Origin: Gammaproteobacteria bacterium
GTDB lineage: Bacteria > Pseudomonadota > Gammaproteobacteria > Burkholderiales > Nitrosomonadaceae
DNA: 64,000 nt
Direction of reading: 5' to 3'
Assembly (NCBI GenBank): GCA_015709635.1
Contig: CP054180.1
Span: 1,364,001 to 1,428,000, forward strand
Part shown: in pieces, positions 50,362 through 59,166 of the stretch
How the letters are laid out: every line of letters starts with the position of its first letter
Numbering within the stretch: position 1 is the first letter of the stretch
Program-made: the position numbers and the translations under genes
The notes under the pieces: generated by a model
Seen by the model: only the letters and a program-made list of their open reading frames with translations
Databases searched by the model: none
What the model was told of the DNA's origin: nothing

Positions 50362-51477
50362 ATGCGTATCGGCGTGCCTAAGGAAATTAAAATTCATGAA
50401 TCCCGGGTGGGACTGACGCCGGCAGCGGTACGCGAACTGGTTGCCCATGGCCATCACGTCATGGTGCAGAAAAACGCCGGCATACAAATCGATTTGAGTG
50501 ACGATAAGTATCGCAGCGCAGGCGCGGAGATTGTGGATGCGCCGCAGGAGATTTACGCCAAAGCCGATCTGATCGTCAAAGTCAAAGAACCGCAAGCATC
50601 CGAGCTGCCGTTGTTACGCGAAGGGCAAGTATTGTTCACCTACCTGCATCTGGCTCCCGATCCGGTGCAAACCAAAGCCTTGATGGATTCCGGCTGTATT
50701 GCCATCGCTTATGAAACCGTGACCGACAGTTTCGGCGGCTTGCCATTGCTCGCGCCGATGAGCGAAGTAGCGGGGCGCATGGCGATTCAAGCCGGGGCGC
50801 ACGCGCTGGAGCTGGATCAAGGCGGCCGCGGCATGTTGCTGGGCGGTGTGTCCGGCGTGCCCGCTGCGCGTGTCGTCGTGATCGGCGGCGGTGTCGTCGG
50901 TACCAATGCCGCCCGCATTGCGATGGGCGTGGAAGCGCATGTCACCGTGCTGGATAAATCGATCCACCGCTTACAGCAACTGGATTTTCAATACGGCTCG
51001 AGAATCAATACCGTGTTCTCGACCGTGGACGCTGTTGAGGAGCATGTCTCAAGCGCCGACCTGGTCATCGGCGCGGTCCTGGTTCCCGGCGGCGCCGCTC
51101 CCAAACTGGTGACCCGGGAAATGGTCAGCCGCATGAATCGCGGTGCTGTGCTGGTCGATGTTGCCATCGACCAAGGCGGCTGTTTCGAGACCTCCAAACC
51201 GACCACGCTGGCCAATCCTATTTTTACCGTCGATGGCGTGGTGCATTACTGCGTTTCCAACATGCCCGGCGCCGTTGCCAGAACTTCCACATTCGCCTTG
51301 AATAACGCCACGTTACCGTTCGTGCTGGCGCTGGCCAATAAAGGCTATCGCAAAGCGCTGACGGACGACGTGCATTTACGCAATGGGCTGAATGTTTTTC
51401 AGGGCCGGTTGACGTATGAAGCGGTGGCGCGGGATTTGGGGTTGGTGTTTACACCGGCGGTGGATGTGCTGGCGTAA
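50362..51477 (+). CDS. ald: Alanine dehydrogenase
   Basis: A 371-residue alanine dehydrogenase that interconverts L-alanine and pyruvate plus ammonia with NAD. N-terminal MRIGVPKEIKIHESRVGLTP, KVKEPQ (substrate Lys), YLHLA (catalytic His about 96), the Rossmann motif VVVIGGGVVGTNAA (about 172-185) and DVAIDQGGCFETS are all typical. GGGAGAAG lies before the ATG. In an ammonia oxidiser it could assimilate ammonia, but this is inference. Confidence 0.97.
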   Translation: MRIGVPKEIKIHESRVGLTPAAVRELVAHGHHVMVQKNAGIQIDLSDDKYRSAGAEIVDAPQEIYAKADLIVKVKEPQASELPLLREGQVLFTYLHLAPDPVQTKALMDSGCIAIAYETVTDSFGGLPLLAPMSEVAGRMAIQAGAHALELDQGGRGMLLGGVSGVPAARVVVIGGGVVGTNAARIAMGVEAHVTVLDKSIHRLQQLDFQYGSRINTVFSTVDAVEEHVSSADLVIGAVLVPGGAAPKLVTREMVSRMNRGAVLVDVAIDQGGCFETSKPTTLANPIFTVDGVVHYCVSNMPGAVARTSTFALNNATLPFVLALANKGYRKALTDDVHLRNGLNVFQGRLTYEAVARDLGLVFTPAVDVLA

Positions 51478-51478
51478 T

Positions 51479-51841
51479 TCAATTCTGCTCATCAGAAGTG
51501 AGTGCAGCAAAGTTTTTGTTAAAAAAGGCCTTATCCTGATTTGACAAATAACCTAGCTTACAAATGATGAGACGGTGATCCAAGGTAAATAGCTTTAACC
51601 GGATGATCGATGCCACCGGTAAACCCGCACTATTCAAATCAATGATGGGTGTGTCCAACGGCCAAGGAGCGTGTTGAGCTGAAGTGATCATGGCCATTAC
51701 GCTATGGCCAATACAGTCATTGAATGCTGTCGCGGAAGAGATAATCAGTGCAGGTCTGCTCTTGCTGGCCTGCTGATCGGTGAAGGGGAAAGGAACTTTG
51801 ACAACATCGTAGCGATTATAGATTACGGTAGGCTTCGTCAT
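51479..51841 (-). CDS. PemK/MazF-family endoribonuclease toxin
   Basis: A 120-residue toxin of the PemK/MazF SH3-like fold: NRYDVVKVPFPFTDQQASKSRPALIIS near the N-terminus split by a short loop, a Ser/Thr-rich strand AMITSA near residue 51, and IIRLKLFTLD. Family members cut mRNA until neutralised by the partner antitoxin. The start is set at ATG 51841, 26 bases inside the end of the upstream antitoxin gene, so the two are translated together. It is immediately downstream of ald in the opposite orientation. Confidence 0.87.
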   Translation of the reverse strand: MTKPTVIYNRYDVVKVPFPFTDQQASKSRPALIISSATAFNDCIGHSVMAMITSAQHAPWPLDTPIIDLNSAGLPVASIIRLKLFTLDHRLIICKLGYLSNQDKAFFNKNFAALTSDEQN

Positions 51842-52049
51842 CTTCGGCACTGTTCCATTCCGATAAAGCATCGTTTAATGCAGTCAAGTAACTCGTATCG
51901 AGAGGCTCTTCCACTCGATGTACCGATATTTTACCGTTCTCCAGCACTTCCCAAGCCAGCGTATCGCCTGCTTTGAGCTGTAACCGTTTACGCACTTCTG
52001 CGGGTACCGTGATTTGGCCTTTATGGCTTAATTTAGCAAGTTGAGACAT
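51816..52049 (-). CDS. AbrB/MazE-family antitoxin
   Basis: A 77-residue antitoxin with an N-terminal swapped-hairpin AbrB/SpoVT DNA-binding domain (KLSHKGQITVPAEVRKRLQL, residues 6-25, and GDTLAWEVLENGKISV) and a C-terminal acidic tail that would wrap the toxin (SEWNSAEDDEAY). AAGGAG precedes ATG 52049. It probably autoregulates the pair. The toxin gene overlaps its last 26 bases. Appears intact. Confidence 0.9.
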   Translation of the reverse strand: MSQLAKLSHKGQITVPAEVRKRLQLKAGDTLAWEVLENGKISVHRVEEPLDTSYLTALNDALSEWNSAEDDEAYRNL

Positions 52050-52147
52050 CCCACTGCTCCTTAACTTTTGTGAGGATTCATTACGGTAACGTATATCTGG
52101 CTAGGCTGCAATTACCTGTGTATTGGGAAGAATGCGGAGATATATTA

Positions 52148-52467
52148 TTAAGCCAATTTATTAACTTGGCTGATATCCGAGATAGATGCAATATCGTCCT
52201 TTTCCGATTGCTGAACCCAATACAAATCAAATCCCAGCGGGTTTGGAGGTTGAGCCAATAATCCGCTGATATATTAAAGAACTTCGCCAATCGTAATGCT
52301 GTGCTTGGCGTAACGCCACGTTTTTGATTGACCAATTCGTTAATACGCTGATACGGGACATGAATGGCATCTGCCAGTTCCCGTTGACTGATGTTCATTG
52401 GTTCCAAGAATTCAGCACGAAGCATTTCGCCGGGATGTGTGGGTTCTCTATCGGTTGGAATACACAT
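52148..52467 (-). pseudogene. higA: HigA-family antitoxin gene with frameshifted C-terminus
   Basis: The N-terminal 78 residues are a normal HigA/XRE antitoxin (THPGEMLRAEFLEPMNISQ, ELADAIHVPYQRINELVN, STALRLAKFFNISADYWLNLQ). At TRWDL the reading frame breaks: the bases AAATC occur twice in tandem on the plus strand (52224-52233). Removing one copy restores the family ending WDLYWVQQSEKDD and a TAA at 52148-52150. As written the frame runs on to 52081 with an unrelated tail of about 49 residues. The DNA-binding domain is intact, so repressor activity may survive. Confidence 0.85.
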
Positions 52468-52482
52468 AGAATAAGACCTTTA

Positions 52483-52777
52483 TCAGTGGTAATCGATAAT
52501 TTCAACATCATAAGGGCCTGAATCACTACATTTGAAGCAAGCCCGATATTGATCATTGATACGGATACTGAATTTCCCTTTTCTATCACCAAACAGACTT
52601 TCGAGATAATTGCCCGGTGGTATCCGTAATTCCTCCAGAACCAAAACTGAGTCCAATTGATCGAGTTTTCTGCAAGCCACCCTCCATAAAGATTGGGGAA
52701 GTAAGTTACGAGTCAGCTTGGAGTTTTTTTTCGTTAAAAATGTCTTCAGTCGCTTGATTCTTGAAGAAAACTATCAT
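52483..52777 (-). pseudogene. higB: HigB/RelE-family toxin gene with +1 frameshift
   Basis: The C-terminal part from GTG 52680 (LEELRIPPGNYLESLFGD, IRINDQYRACF, VEIIDYH) is a RelE/HigB toxin. The conserved N-terminal part is also present upstream, from ATG 52777 (MIVFFKNQATEDIFNEK), but in another frame. A run of eight T on the plus strand (52724-52731, A8 in the coding strand) would need seven to join both into about 97 residues, the family size. Either the toxin is inactivated by slippage in this homopolymer, it is phase-variable, or there is a sequencing error. Its gene precedes higA, the normal HigBA order. Confidence 0.82.
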
Positions 52778-52790
52778 GCTGGCATGATAG
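52771..52790. promoter_or_regulatory. Palindromic operator at higB start
   Basis: CTATCATGC (52771-52779) and GCATGATAG (52782-52790) are perfect inverted arms with TG between them and overlap the higB start codon. This is the typical location of the operator through which HigA represses its own operon. Confidence 0.65.
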
Positions 52791-52886
52791 CACGGTATGC
52801 ATGCTATTCAAGTGGCAATTTTGCCAGAATGTTTGAATTTTCTTTCAAACAGAATGCGCATGGGAAGAAGGTTTTGTAGAGTACCA

Positions 52887-52908
52887 AAAGGAAAGCATAT
52901 TGCTTTTC
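52887..52908 (-). terminator. Possible terminator after HNH gene
   Basis: On the minus strand AAAGCA pairs with TGCTTT around a short AT loop, followed by CCTTTT. It lies about 25 bases after the HNH stop and before the higB promoter. Confidence 0.4.
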
Positions 52909-52929
52909 ATTCGGCGTAATACCGAGTGC

Positions 52930-53520
52930 TCACACGAACTGATAATTAGTGTATACGGACCTCGAGGCAGCTGTATGCCATCGTTTAATATAAGCATTTC
53001 TAAGTACTGCGGGATCCGCTTTTGTTTGGTGTAAAAACCAACTCAGTAAGCCGTCCCACTGAGTGAGATCACCTTCTGGGAGAAGGCGCCACTGTAATTG
53101 CTCAAGAGTCCAGTTTGATTTAATACTGTTCGTGAGCATTGAACAGCATACGTAGTTGTTTTCTGAGTCGGAGCCACCTCTGGCGATAGGAACAATGTGA
53201 TCAATGGTTGGGAAAAGCTCCCAATATGCCATATGTCCTTCGCTCATCTTTCCATTTTTATGATACGGAAATTCTGCCGGAAGATAATGTGACATAAGGC
53301 GAAGTACGGGAGGAAATACGAGTTTTGTGCCTCGGTAACGATCAATGAAGCCATCTCGCAGGAAAATTTGAGTCATAACAGCGGGTGTATAATTCCTGCC
53401 GGCGTTTTGAGATGGACAAAAAGGATATTCAGTAGAAATTATGTGGGATGCACCAACAAAATCCCCAGCAGTTATAAGTCGACATGCGTTTTCAATCGTT
53501 GTGCTGTGTTCGATCTTCAT
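52930..53520 (-). CDS. HNH endonuclease domain protein
   Basis: A protein of about 196 residues from ATG 53520 (an alternative at 53577 would overlap yicC). The HNH core is PTIDHIVPIARGGSDSENNYV followed by SMLTNSIKSNW, with the His-His-Asn/Asp pattern and no zinc-binding Cys pairs. The rest is not recognised. It could be a restriction-like or mobile-element nuclease, or a stand-alone defence gene. It lies between a toxin-antitoxin island and a housekeeping operon, i.e. at the edge of an accessory insertion. Confidence 0.75.
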   Translation of the reverse strand: MKIEHSTTIENACRLITAGDFVGASHIISTEYPFCPSQNAGRNYTPAVMTQIFLRDGFIDRYRGTKLVFPPVLRLMSHYLPAEFPYHKNGKMSEGHMAYWELFPTIDHIVPIARGGSDSENNYVCCSMLTNSIKSNWTLEQLQWRLLPEGDLTQWDGLLSWFLHQTKADPAVLRNAYIKRWHTAASRSVYTNYQFV

Positions 53521-53569
53521 AAATTTAGATCGCTCTGTATGATAAGAAACAGACTGGATGAAGTTTGCA

Positions 53570-54436
53570 TCACTCAATATTCTGCACCTGCTCGCGCATT
53601 TGCTCGATAATCACCTTGAGTTCCATCGAAATCCGCGTAATTTCCAGGTCGACGGATTTTGAGCCGATGGTGTTGGCTTCGCGGTGTAGTTCCTGCATCA
53701 TGAAATCGAGTTGTTTGCCCACGGCGCCGCCTTTGTTGATGATGCGTTCGACTTCGTCGAGGTGGGCTTGCAGGCGCGACAATTCTTCGTCGACGTCGAT
53801 TTTGCCGGCGAATAGGGTGATTTCCTGGTGAATGCGTTCGTCTTCGTTGCTGCCGAGAACTTCTTCCAGGCGGGTGCGCAGTTTTTCCTCAAACGCGGCG
53901 ATCAGCGCCGGGATGCGTGGCGATGCGGTGTGCAGTAATTGGCGCATTTGTTCGATGCGCTCGAGCAAAACGCCTTTGAGTTTGCTGCCTTCGCGTATGC
54001 GCGCGGCTTTTAAATCATCGAGCGCGGTTTGCAGCAGCGTCATGCCGATTTTGTCGGATTCTTCGCCAAGCGTCGTGTCGCTTCCCAGCATGCCCGGCCA
54101 TTTAAGGATTTCCGCGACGGTTAATGAGGAAGCTGCCGGGTGGCGCGTTTTGACCGCTTGCTCCAACTGTAGCAATCGTTCCAGTAAGGCGTGATCGAGC
54201 TGTTGCGAATTTTCAGTGTTTGTGGATGGGGAAAAATTCAGGCGGCATTCAACTTTGCCGCGGCTGAGCTGGCTGGTTAGCAGTTCACGCATGGCCGGTT
54301 CCAAGCGGCGAAAATCATCCGGCAGGCGGAATTGGATATCGAGATAGCGGTTGTTGACCGAACGGATTTCCAGATTGAAGGATCCGTGAGGCATTTCCTG
54401 CGTAGCGGCGGCGTAGCCGGTCATGCTGAAAATCAT
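53570..54436 (-). CDS. yicC: YicC-family endoribonuclease
   Basis: A 288-residue YicC/YloC-type protein. The N-terminus MIFSMTGYAAATQ, EIRSVNNRYLDIQFRLPDDFRRLE (about 24-47), RGKVECRLNF, and the C-terminal domain DEELSRLQAHLDEVERII and GAVGKQLDFMMQELHREANTIGSKS are highly conserved. The family acts on small RNAs and is often linked to the guanylate kinase gene gmk; gmk is not next to it here. ATG 54436 overlaps the stop of the phosphatase gene upstream by four bases. Confidence 0.95.
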   Translation of the reverse strand: MIFSMTGYAAATQEMPHGSFNLEIRSVNNRYLDIQFRLPDDFRRLEPAMRELLTSQLSRGKVECRLNFSPSTNTENSQQLDHALLERLLQLEQAVKTRHPAASSLTVAEILKWPGMLGSDTTLGEESDKIGMTLLQTALDDLKAARIREGSKLKGVLLERIEQMRQLLHTASPRIPALIAAFEEKLRTRLEEVLGSNEDERIHQEITLFAGKIDVDEELSRLQAHLDEVERIINKGGAVGKQLDFMMQELHREANTIGSKSVDLEITRISMELKVIIEQMREQVQNIE

Positions 54437-55497
54437 GATAGCGGTGTTTTTAAAATGTGAAAGGGAGAATAGCGGGATAAGCTGAGCAAGTTGTCGTCGC
54501 AGACTGCCGGTGCGGGTTTATGGTCGAGCAGGCCGGTCACGGTAAAGGGCATGTCTTTATTTTCCGGATCAAACACGATTTGGCTGGCATCGATGTATTT
54601 GTAGTCGCCCGGTGCATTCAAGCGCCATAAATTGGGGATATTGGGGTAGGGCTGGTGCAGGCAATACGCCGCGGTGTCGCCATGAACGACCAGAACCGGT
54701 TTTTTGAATTGCCTGGCTTTGTGCTTGATCAGGTCGCGCAGCAAGCGGAAACCGTCGCAATCGGTGCGGTTGCTTGCGCTGCAGGCGGGTTTTTCATAAT
54801 CGAAATCGAACATGTCCGCCTGGAAAGCGATCACCACCGCTTGTGCCGATTCCGCCGTGGCAAAGCGTTGTTGCAGCCATTCGGCATTGGCCTGGTCGCG
54901 CCGGTCCGCTTCATTCAGTGCATCGTCGATGTTGCTGCGCAGAATTTCACTGCGGCCATTATTCGTGCCGGGAATATGCAGCGTGGCGAAAGCGACGGGA
55001 CCGATGTCCCACCGTGCATTCTCGATAAAACCTTGCTGCCGGACAAGGCTCGGGATATCGCGGGTCAATTGCTGCCGGTCCTGCTGAAAAAACAGTTGGC
55101 GCAGATAACCGAGGCGCTCCAGTTCATCATACCGCATTGAAGTATTAAACCGGTCGCAATCCGTCCAGTCGTTATCGCCGGGGGTGTAGACTATTTTATG
55201 CGGATTGAGGCGCGCAATCTGGCGGTAATGATCCTGAAAAAGATCGTCGCCGCATGCTAGCCGGCCTCTTTTAAAATCGCCCAGATGGATCAGCACCGGC
55301 GGATTCAATGCGTGAATGGCTTTGGCGATGGCACCGTTGGGTTGTTCCAGCAATGCGTATTCGGCATCGCTATACGGCATGTCGCCCAGCACCACAAACC
55401 GGACGGTTTTTTCGGCGACGGAAGATACCGTGTCATCCGCTGGTGCAGGCGCAGAAAAAATAAGAACGAACAGGAAAAAATATGCCTTGCGGATCAT
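54433..55497 (-). CDS. Exported metallophosphoesterase-like protein
   Basis: A 354-residue protein with a signal peptide (about 1-20, AYFFLFVLIFSAPAPA). Calcineurin-like metal motifs are visible: VVLGDMPYSD (about 35-44), LIHLGDFKRG, TPGDNDWTDCDR where most relatives have GNHE, IAFQAD and LVVHGDTAAY. Several Cys in pairs (CGDD, DCDR, CSASNRTDC) fit periplasmic disulfides. Function unknown. Its start overlaps prfC's stop (ATGA) and its stop overlaps yicC's start, so it is inside the operon. Confidence 0.82.
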   Translation of the reverse strand: MIRKAYFFLFVLIFSAPAPADDTVSSVAEKTVRFVVLGDMPYSDAEYALLEQPNGAIAKAIHALNPPVLIHLGDFKRGRLACGDDLFQDHYRQIARLNPHKIVYTPGDNDWTDCDRFNTSMRYDELERLGYLRQLFFQQDRQQLTRDIPSLVRQQGFIENARWDIGPVAFATLHIPGTNNGRSEILRSNIDDALNEADRRDQANAEWLQQRFATAESAQAVVIAFQADMFDFDYEKPACSASNRTDCDGFRLLRDLIKHKARQFKKPVLVVHGDTAAYCLHQPYPNIPNLWRLNAPGDYKYIDASQIVFDPENKDMPFTVTGLLDHKPAPAVCDDNLLSLSRYSPFHILKTPLS

Positions 55498-57104
55498 GCC
55501 GTCATGTGGCTCTGAAAAACCAAACCGGCGTGTTCGCGCAGTTTATGGAAGCGGATGGCAGGCCAGTTTTCTTCCGCGACACTGAGTTCTGCACCGAAAG
55601 AAGCCAGGAAAGTCGGCGCATCGACAGCGTCGTAGGCGATACGGTGCGCGTTGGCTTCGATAAAGCGTTGCAACTCGCGCGGATCGTCGCAGGTAATCCA
55701 GCGCGCCAGTTGATATTTGGCGGATGTAATCCGCGCTGCGACACCGTATTCATGCTGCAAGCGGTGCGCCACCACTTCAAATTGCAAGGTGCCGACGGCG
55801 CCGAGCAGCAGCATATTGCCCAGGTGCGGACGGAATACCTGAATTGCACCTTCCTCGCCGAGTTGCGCCAATCCCAGTTTCAGTTGTTTGCTGCGCAGCG
55901 GGTCGGCGATTTCCACGGTACGGAAAATTTCCGGCGCGAAAAAAGGCAACCCGGTAAATTGCAGCACTTCGCCTTCGGTCAAGGTATCGCCCAGTTGCAG
56001 CGTGCCGTGATTCGGTATACCGATGATGTCGCCGGGGTAGGCTTCTTCCAGAATGTCGCGGCGCTGCGATAAAAAGGATACTACTGTGCTGGTGCGGATA
56101 TCCTTGCCGTTGCGCGCGACTTTCAGGTTCATGCCGCGTTTGAATTGCCCGGAACAAACACGTACGAATGCGATACGGTCGCGGTGCGCCAGATTCATAT
56201 TGGCTTGGATTTTGAATACCATGCCGGAAAATTTCTTTTCATCGGGTTGCACTTCGCGTTGAATGGCGTTGCGTGATTCGGGTGGCGGCGCCAGATCGAC
56301 CAGTGCATCGAGAATCTCGCGCACGCCGAAATTATTGATCGCCGAACCGAAGAAAACCGGGGTTTGCTTGCCGGAGAGGAAAGCTTCGTGATCGAAAGCC
56401 GGTGATGCGCCATTAATTAAGTCAATTTCCTGCATTGCGGTGGCCAGTTCCGTGCCGAATCGCTGTTGGATTTTTGCATCGTCAAATCGCGTAATTACTT
56501 CATTTTCAGTGTCGACGCGATCCGATCCCGGTTGGAATACGCGCATGGAATTGTTTTGCAGATCGCACACGCCGTGGAAATTCTTTCCCATGCCGACCGG
56601 CCAGGTGAACGGAATAGTCGACATGCCGAGGGTACGCTCGATTTCGTCGATCAGATCGAGCGGCTCGCGCACTTCACGGTCCATTTTGTTGACGAAAGTG
56701 ACGATCGGTGTGTTGCGTGCACGGCACACTTCCAGCAGGCGCAGCGTTTGCGCTTCGACACCATTGGCGGCATCGATGACCATCAACGCCGCGTCGACGG
56801 CAGTCAGCACGCGGTAAGTATCTTCCGAGAAATCCTGGTGACCCGGCGTATCGAGCAAATTGATGACGCAATCGCGGTACTCCATTTGCATGACTGAGCT
56901 GGCAACCGAAATGCCGCGTTGCTTCTCGATTTCCATCCAATCCGAAGTGGCATGACGGCTGGCTTTGCGTGCTTTGACGCTTCCCGCGATATGGATCGCG
57001 CCGGCGTACATCAGCAATTTTTCCGTTAATGTAGTTTTTCCCGCATCGGGATGCGAAATAATGGCGAACGTGCGGCGGCGCGCCACTTCTTGGTGAATAC
57101 TCAT
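55494..57104 (-). CDS. prfC: Peptide chain release factor 3
   Basis: A 536-residue translational GTPase that recycles RF1/RF2. G1 is ISHPDAGKTTLTEKL (about 19-33), G3 is DTPGHQDFSEDTYR, and G4 is NKMD; the RF3-type SVKARKASRHATSDWMEIE split is present. EF-Tu-like and C-terminal domains follow to FQSHMTA. The start is set at ATG 57104, giving MSIHQEVARRRTFAIISHPD as in relatives; a longer frame upstream overlaps the ABC gene and is unsupported. It starts four bases after the stop of the ATPase gene. Confidence 0.96.
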   Translation of the reverse strand: MSIHQEVARRRTFAIISHPDAGKTTLTEKLLMYAGAIHIAGSVKARKASRHATSDWMEIEKQRGISVASSVMQMEYRDCVINLLDTPGHQDFSEDTYRVLTAVDAALMVIDAANGVEAQTLRLLEVCRARNTPIVTFVNKMDREVREPLDLIDEIERTLGMSTIPFTWPVGMGKNFHGVCDLQNNSMRVFQPGSDRVDTENEVITRFDDAKIQQRFGTELATAMQEIDLINGASPAFDHEAFLSGKQTPVFFGSAINNFGVREILDALVDLAPPPESRNAIQREVQPDEKKFSGMVFKIQANMNLAHRDRIAFVRVCSGQFKRGMNLKVARNGKDIRTSTVVSFLSQRRDILEEAYPGDIIGIPNHGTLQLGDTLTEGEVLQFTGLPFFAPEIFRTVEIADPLRSKQLKLGLAQLGEEGAIQVFRPHLGNMLLLGAVGTLQFEVVAHRLQHEYGVAARITSAKYQLARWITCDDPRELQRFIEANAHRIAYDAVDAPTFLASFGAELSVAEENWPAIRFHKLREHAGLVFQSHMTA

Positions 57105-57108
57105 AATT

Positions 57109-59166
57109 TCAAGAAAGCTGTTCCGGTGAATAAAGATAACAATGGGCGGTATGGGTTGCGCTGAACCGATTGGCCTGCGGATACGAAACACGGCAAACCG
57201 GCATGGCGTGCATGCAACGCGGATGAAAATGGCAGCCTGCGGGCGGTGCCGCCGGTGACGGCAAATCTCCCGCCAGCGGAACGGTATGCCGCCCGGAATC
57301 CGCTTCAATGTGCGGAACCGATGACAATAACGCTTGTGTATACGGATGCTTGGGGTTGTTCATCACTTCATCAACATGGCCATGCTCAACGATCCGCCCC
57401 AGATACATGACGGCAACTTCATCTGCCAGGTACTCAACAACTGCGATATTGTGGGTGATAAACAAAAATGCAAGTCCTAGGTTATTTTGCAGCGATTTGA
57501 GCAGGTTCAGGATTTGCGCCTGAACCGATACATCCAGCGCGCTGGTCGGCTCATCGCAAATCAGCAATTCAGGGTTGACCGCCAAAGCGCGGGCAATCGC
57601 AATGCGCTGGCGCTGTCCGCCGGAGAATTCGTGCGGAAAGCGCCATTTTACCTCAACAGGCAGACCGACGCGCTGCAATAACGCATCGATTTCCTGTTCA
57701 CGGGAGCGCGCAAGTGCTGGCGTGCTGCTGTCAAGATGATAGATGGTATCGATATTCAATGCATTCATGCCTTCCTGCAGAATCTCAATGATGCGCATGC
57801 GTGGATTCAAGGAAGAGTAGGGATCCTGAAAAATGATTTGGAACTGTGAACGTATCGGTTGCAATTGGTTTCGCTTTAATCCGGTCAATTCCTGATCCTT
57901 AAAGCGCACGCTGCCAGCAGTCGGTTGAATCAATTGCAAAATGCTCTTGCCGATCGTGGTCTTGCCGCAACCGGATTCACCCACCAGTGCCAGCGTTTTA
58001 CCCGCAGCGATAGTGAACGACACGCCGTCGACTGCCTTGACATGACCGGCAACGCGCTTGAACAAACCTTTGTGGATCGGAAAATGTACTTTCAGATTGG
58101 CTATCTGCAGGATCGGCTGTGCTGTTGCCGGTGGTTTCGTTTGAGCGGTATTGGCAATTTCCTGTGTTGTTTGGCCGCTAGCATTTGAAATTTGCGGCGA
58201 ATTTTCATTGAACAGATGGCAGCGCACTTGATGCCGGCCGGAAACCGTCTGCCATTGTGGAATTGAATTGTGGCAGATCGCCAGTGCCTGATTGCAGCGG
58301 TCGACGAACCGGCAACCGGTAAATTGCTGAGCAAGCGAAGGCACATTGCCTTGAATGACCGTTAATAGCTGATCGCGTTTTTGTTTCCCAGGTAATGCGG
58401 CGAACAGTTGCTGTGAATAGGGATGTTGCGGGCCATGAAAGAATTGATCACGCGGCGCCAATTCGATGATTTCGCCGGCGTACATGACAGCTACCTGCTG
58501 TGCCATTTCAGCCACTACGCCCAGATCATGCGTGATGAGCAGGATTGCCATGCCTTTCTGCTGCTGGATGCGCCGCATCAGATCGAGTACTTGCGCTTGG
58601 ATGGTAACGTCCAATGCGGTGGTCGGCTCATCGGCGATAAGCAATTCAGGCTCGGCGGCAAGCGCCATTGCGATCATAACGCGTTGCTTCATGCCGCCGG
58701 AAAATTGAAACGGATATTCGTGCATGCGACGGGGTGCATCTGGGATGCCGACTTGCTCCAGCAACTCCTGAATGCGCGCTTGGATGGCATCATGCGGCAG
58801 ATTCAAATGCTGCTTCAGCACTTCTTCGATTTGTTCGGCGATAGTCAGGACCGGATTCAGACTGAGCATCGGTTCCTGAAAAATCATGCTGATGCGCTTG
58901 CCGCGGATGTTGCGCATTTCACTTTCGGATAATTGCAGCAGATCGGTGCCATCAAGCCGGATTTGGCCGGCAACGATTTCACCGGCATCCGGCAGCAAGC
59001 GCATGATCGACAATGCGGTCATCGATTTGCCGCAACCGGATTCACCCAGTAACGCGAACGTTTCGCCTGAAGTTATAGAGAATGCCAAACCATCGACGGC
59101 GCGCACCGGCGCTTTGCCGGTATGCAGCACGGTTTCCAGCTGTTCTATTTCCAGCAAGGTTTTCAT
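57109..59166 (-). CDS. Fused double ABC ATPase of dipeptide/oligopeptide type (DppDF/YejF-like)
   Basis: A 685-residue cytoplasmic ATPase with two complete ABC domains. The first has Walker A LGESGCGKSMT (about 36-46), signature FSGGMKQRV and Walker B LLIADEPTTALD. The second has GESGCGKTTIGKS (about 395-407), FSGGQRQRIAIARAL and LLICDEPTSALD. Each domain ends with an oligopeptide-type C-terminal extension carrying Cys clusters (CRFVDRCNQALAIC, CHFHPRCMHAMPVC), which may bind an Fe-S cluster. It powers the permease encoded just upstream (4-base overlap). Confidence 0.94.
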   Translation of the reverse strand: MKTLLEIEQLETVLHTGKAPVRAVDGLAFSITSGETFALLGESGCGKSMTALSIMRLLPDAGEIVAGQIRLDGTDLLQLSESEMRNIRGKRISMIFQEPMLSLNPVLTIAEQIEEVLKQHLNLPHDAIQARIQELLEQVGIPDAPRRMHEYPFQFSGGMKQRVMIAMALAAEPELLIADEPTTALDVTIQAQVLDLMRRIQQQKGMAILLITHDLGVVAEMAQQVAVMYAGEIIELAPRDQFFHGPQHPYSQQLFAALPGKQKRDQLLTVIQGNVPSLAQQFTGCRFVDRCNQALAICHNSIPQWQTVSGRHQVRCHLFNENSPQISNASGQTTQEIANTAQTKPPATAQPILQIANLKVHFPIHKGLFKRVAGHVKAVDGVSFTIAAGKTLALVGESGCGKTTIGKSILQLIQPTAGSVRFKDQELTGLKRNQLQPIRSQFQIIFQDPYSSLNPRMRIIEILQEGMNALNIDTIYHLDSSTPALARSREQEIDALLQRVGLPVEVKWRFPHEFSGGQRQRIAIARALAVNPELLICDEPTSALDVSVQAQILNLLKSLQNNLGLAFLFITHNIAVVEYLADEVAVMYLGRIVEHGHVDEVMNNPKHPYTQALLSSVPHIEADSGRHTVPLAGDLPSPAAPPAGCHFHPRCMHAMPVCRVSYPQANRFSATHTAHCYLYSPEQLS

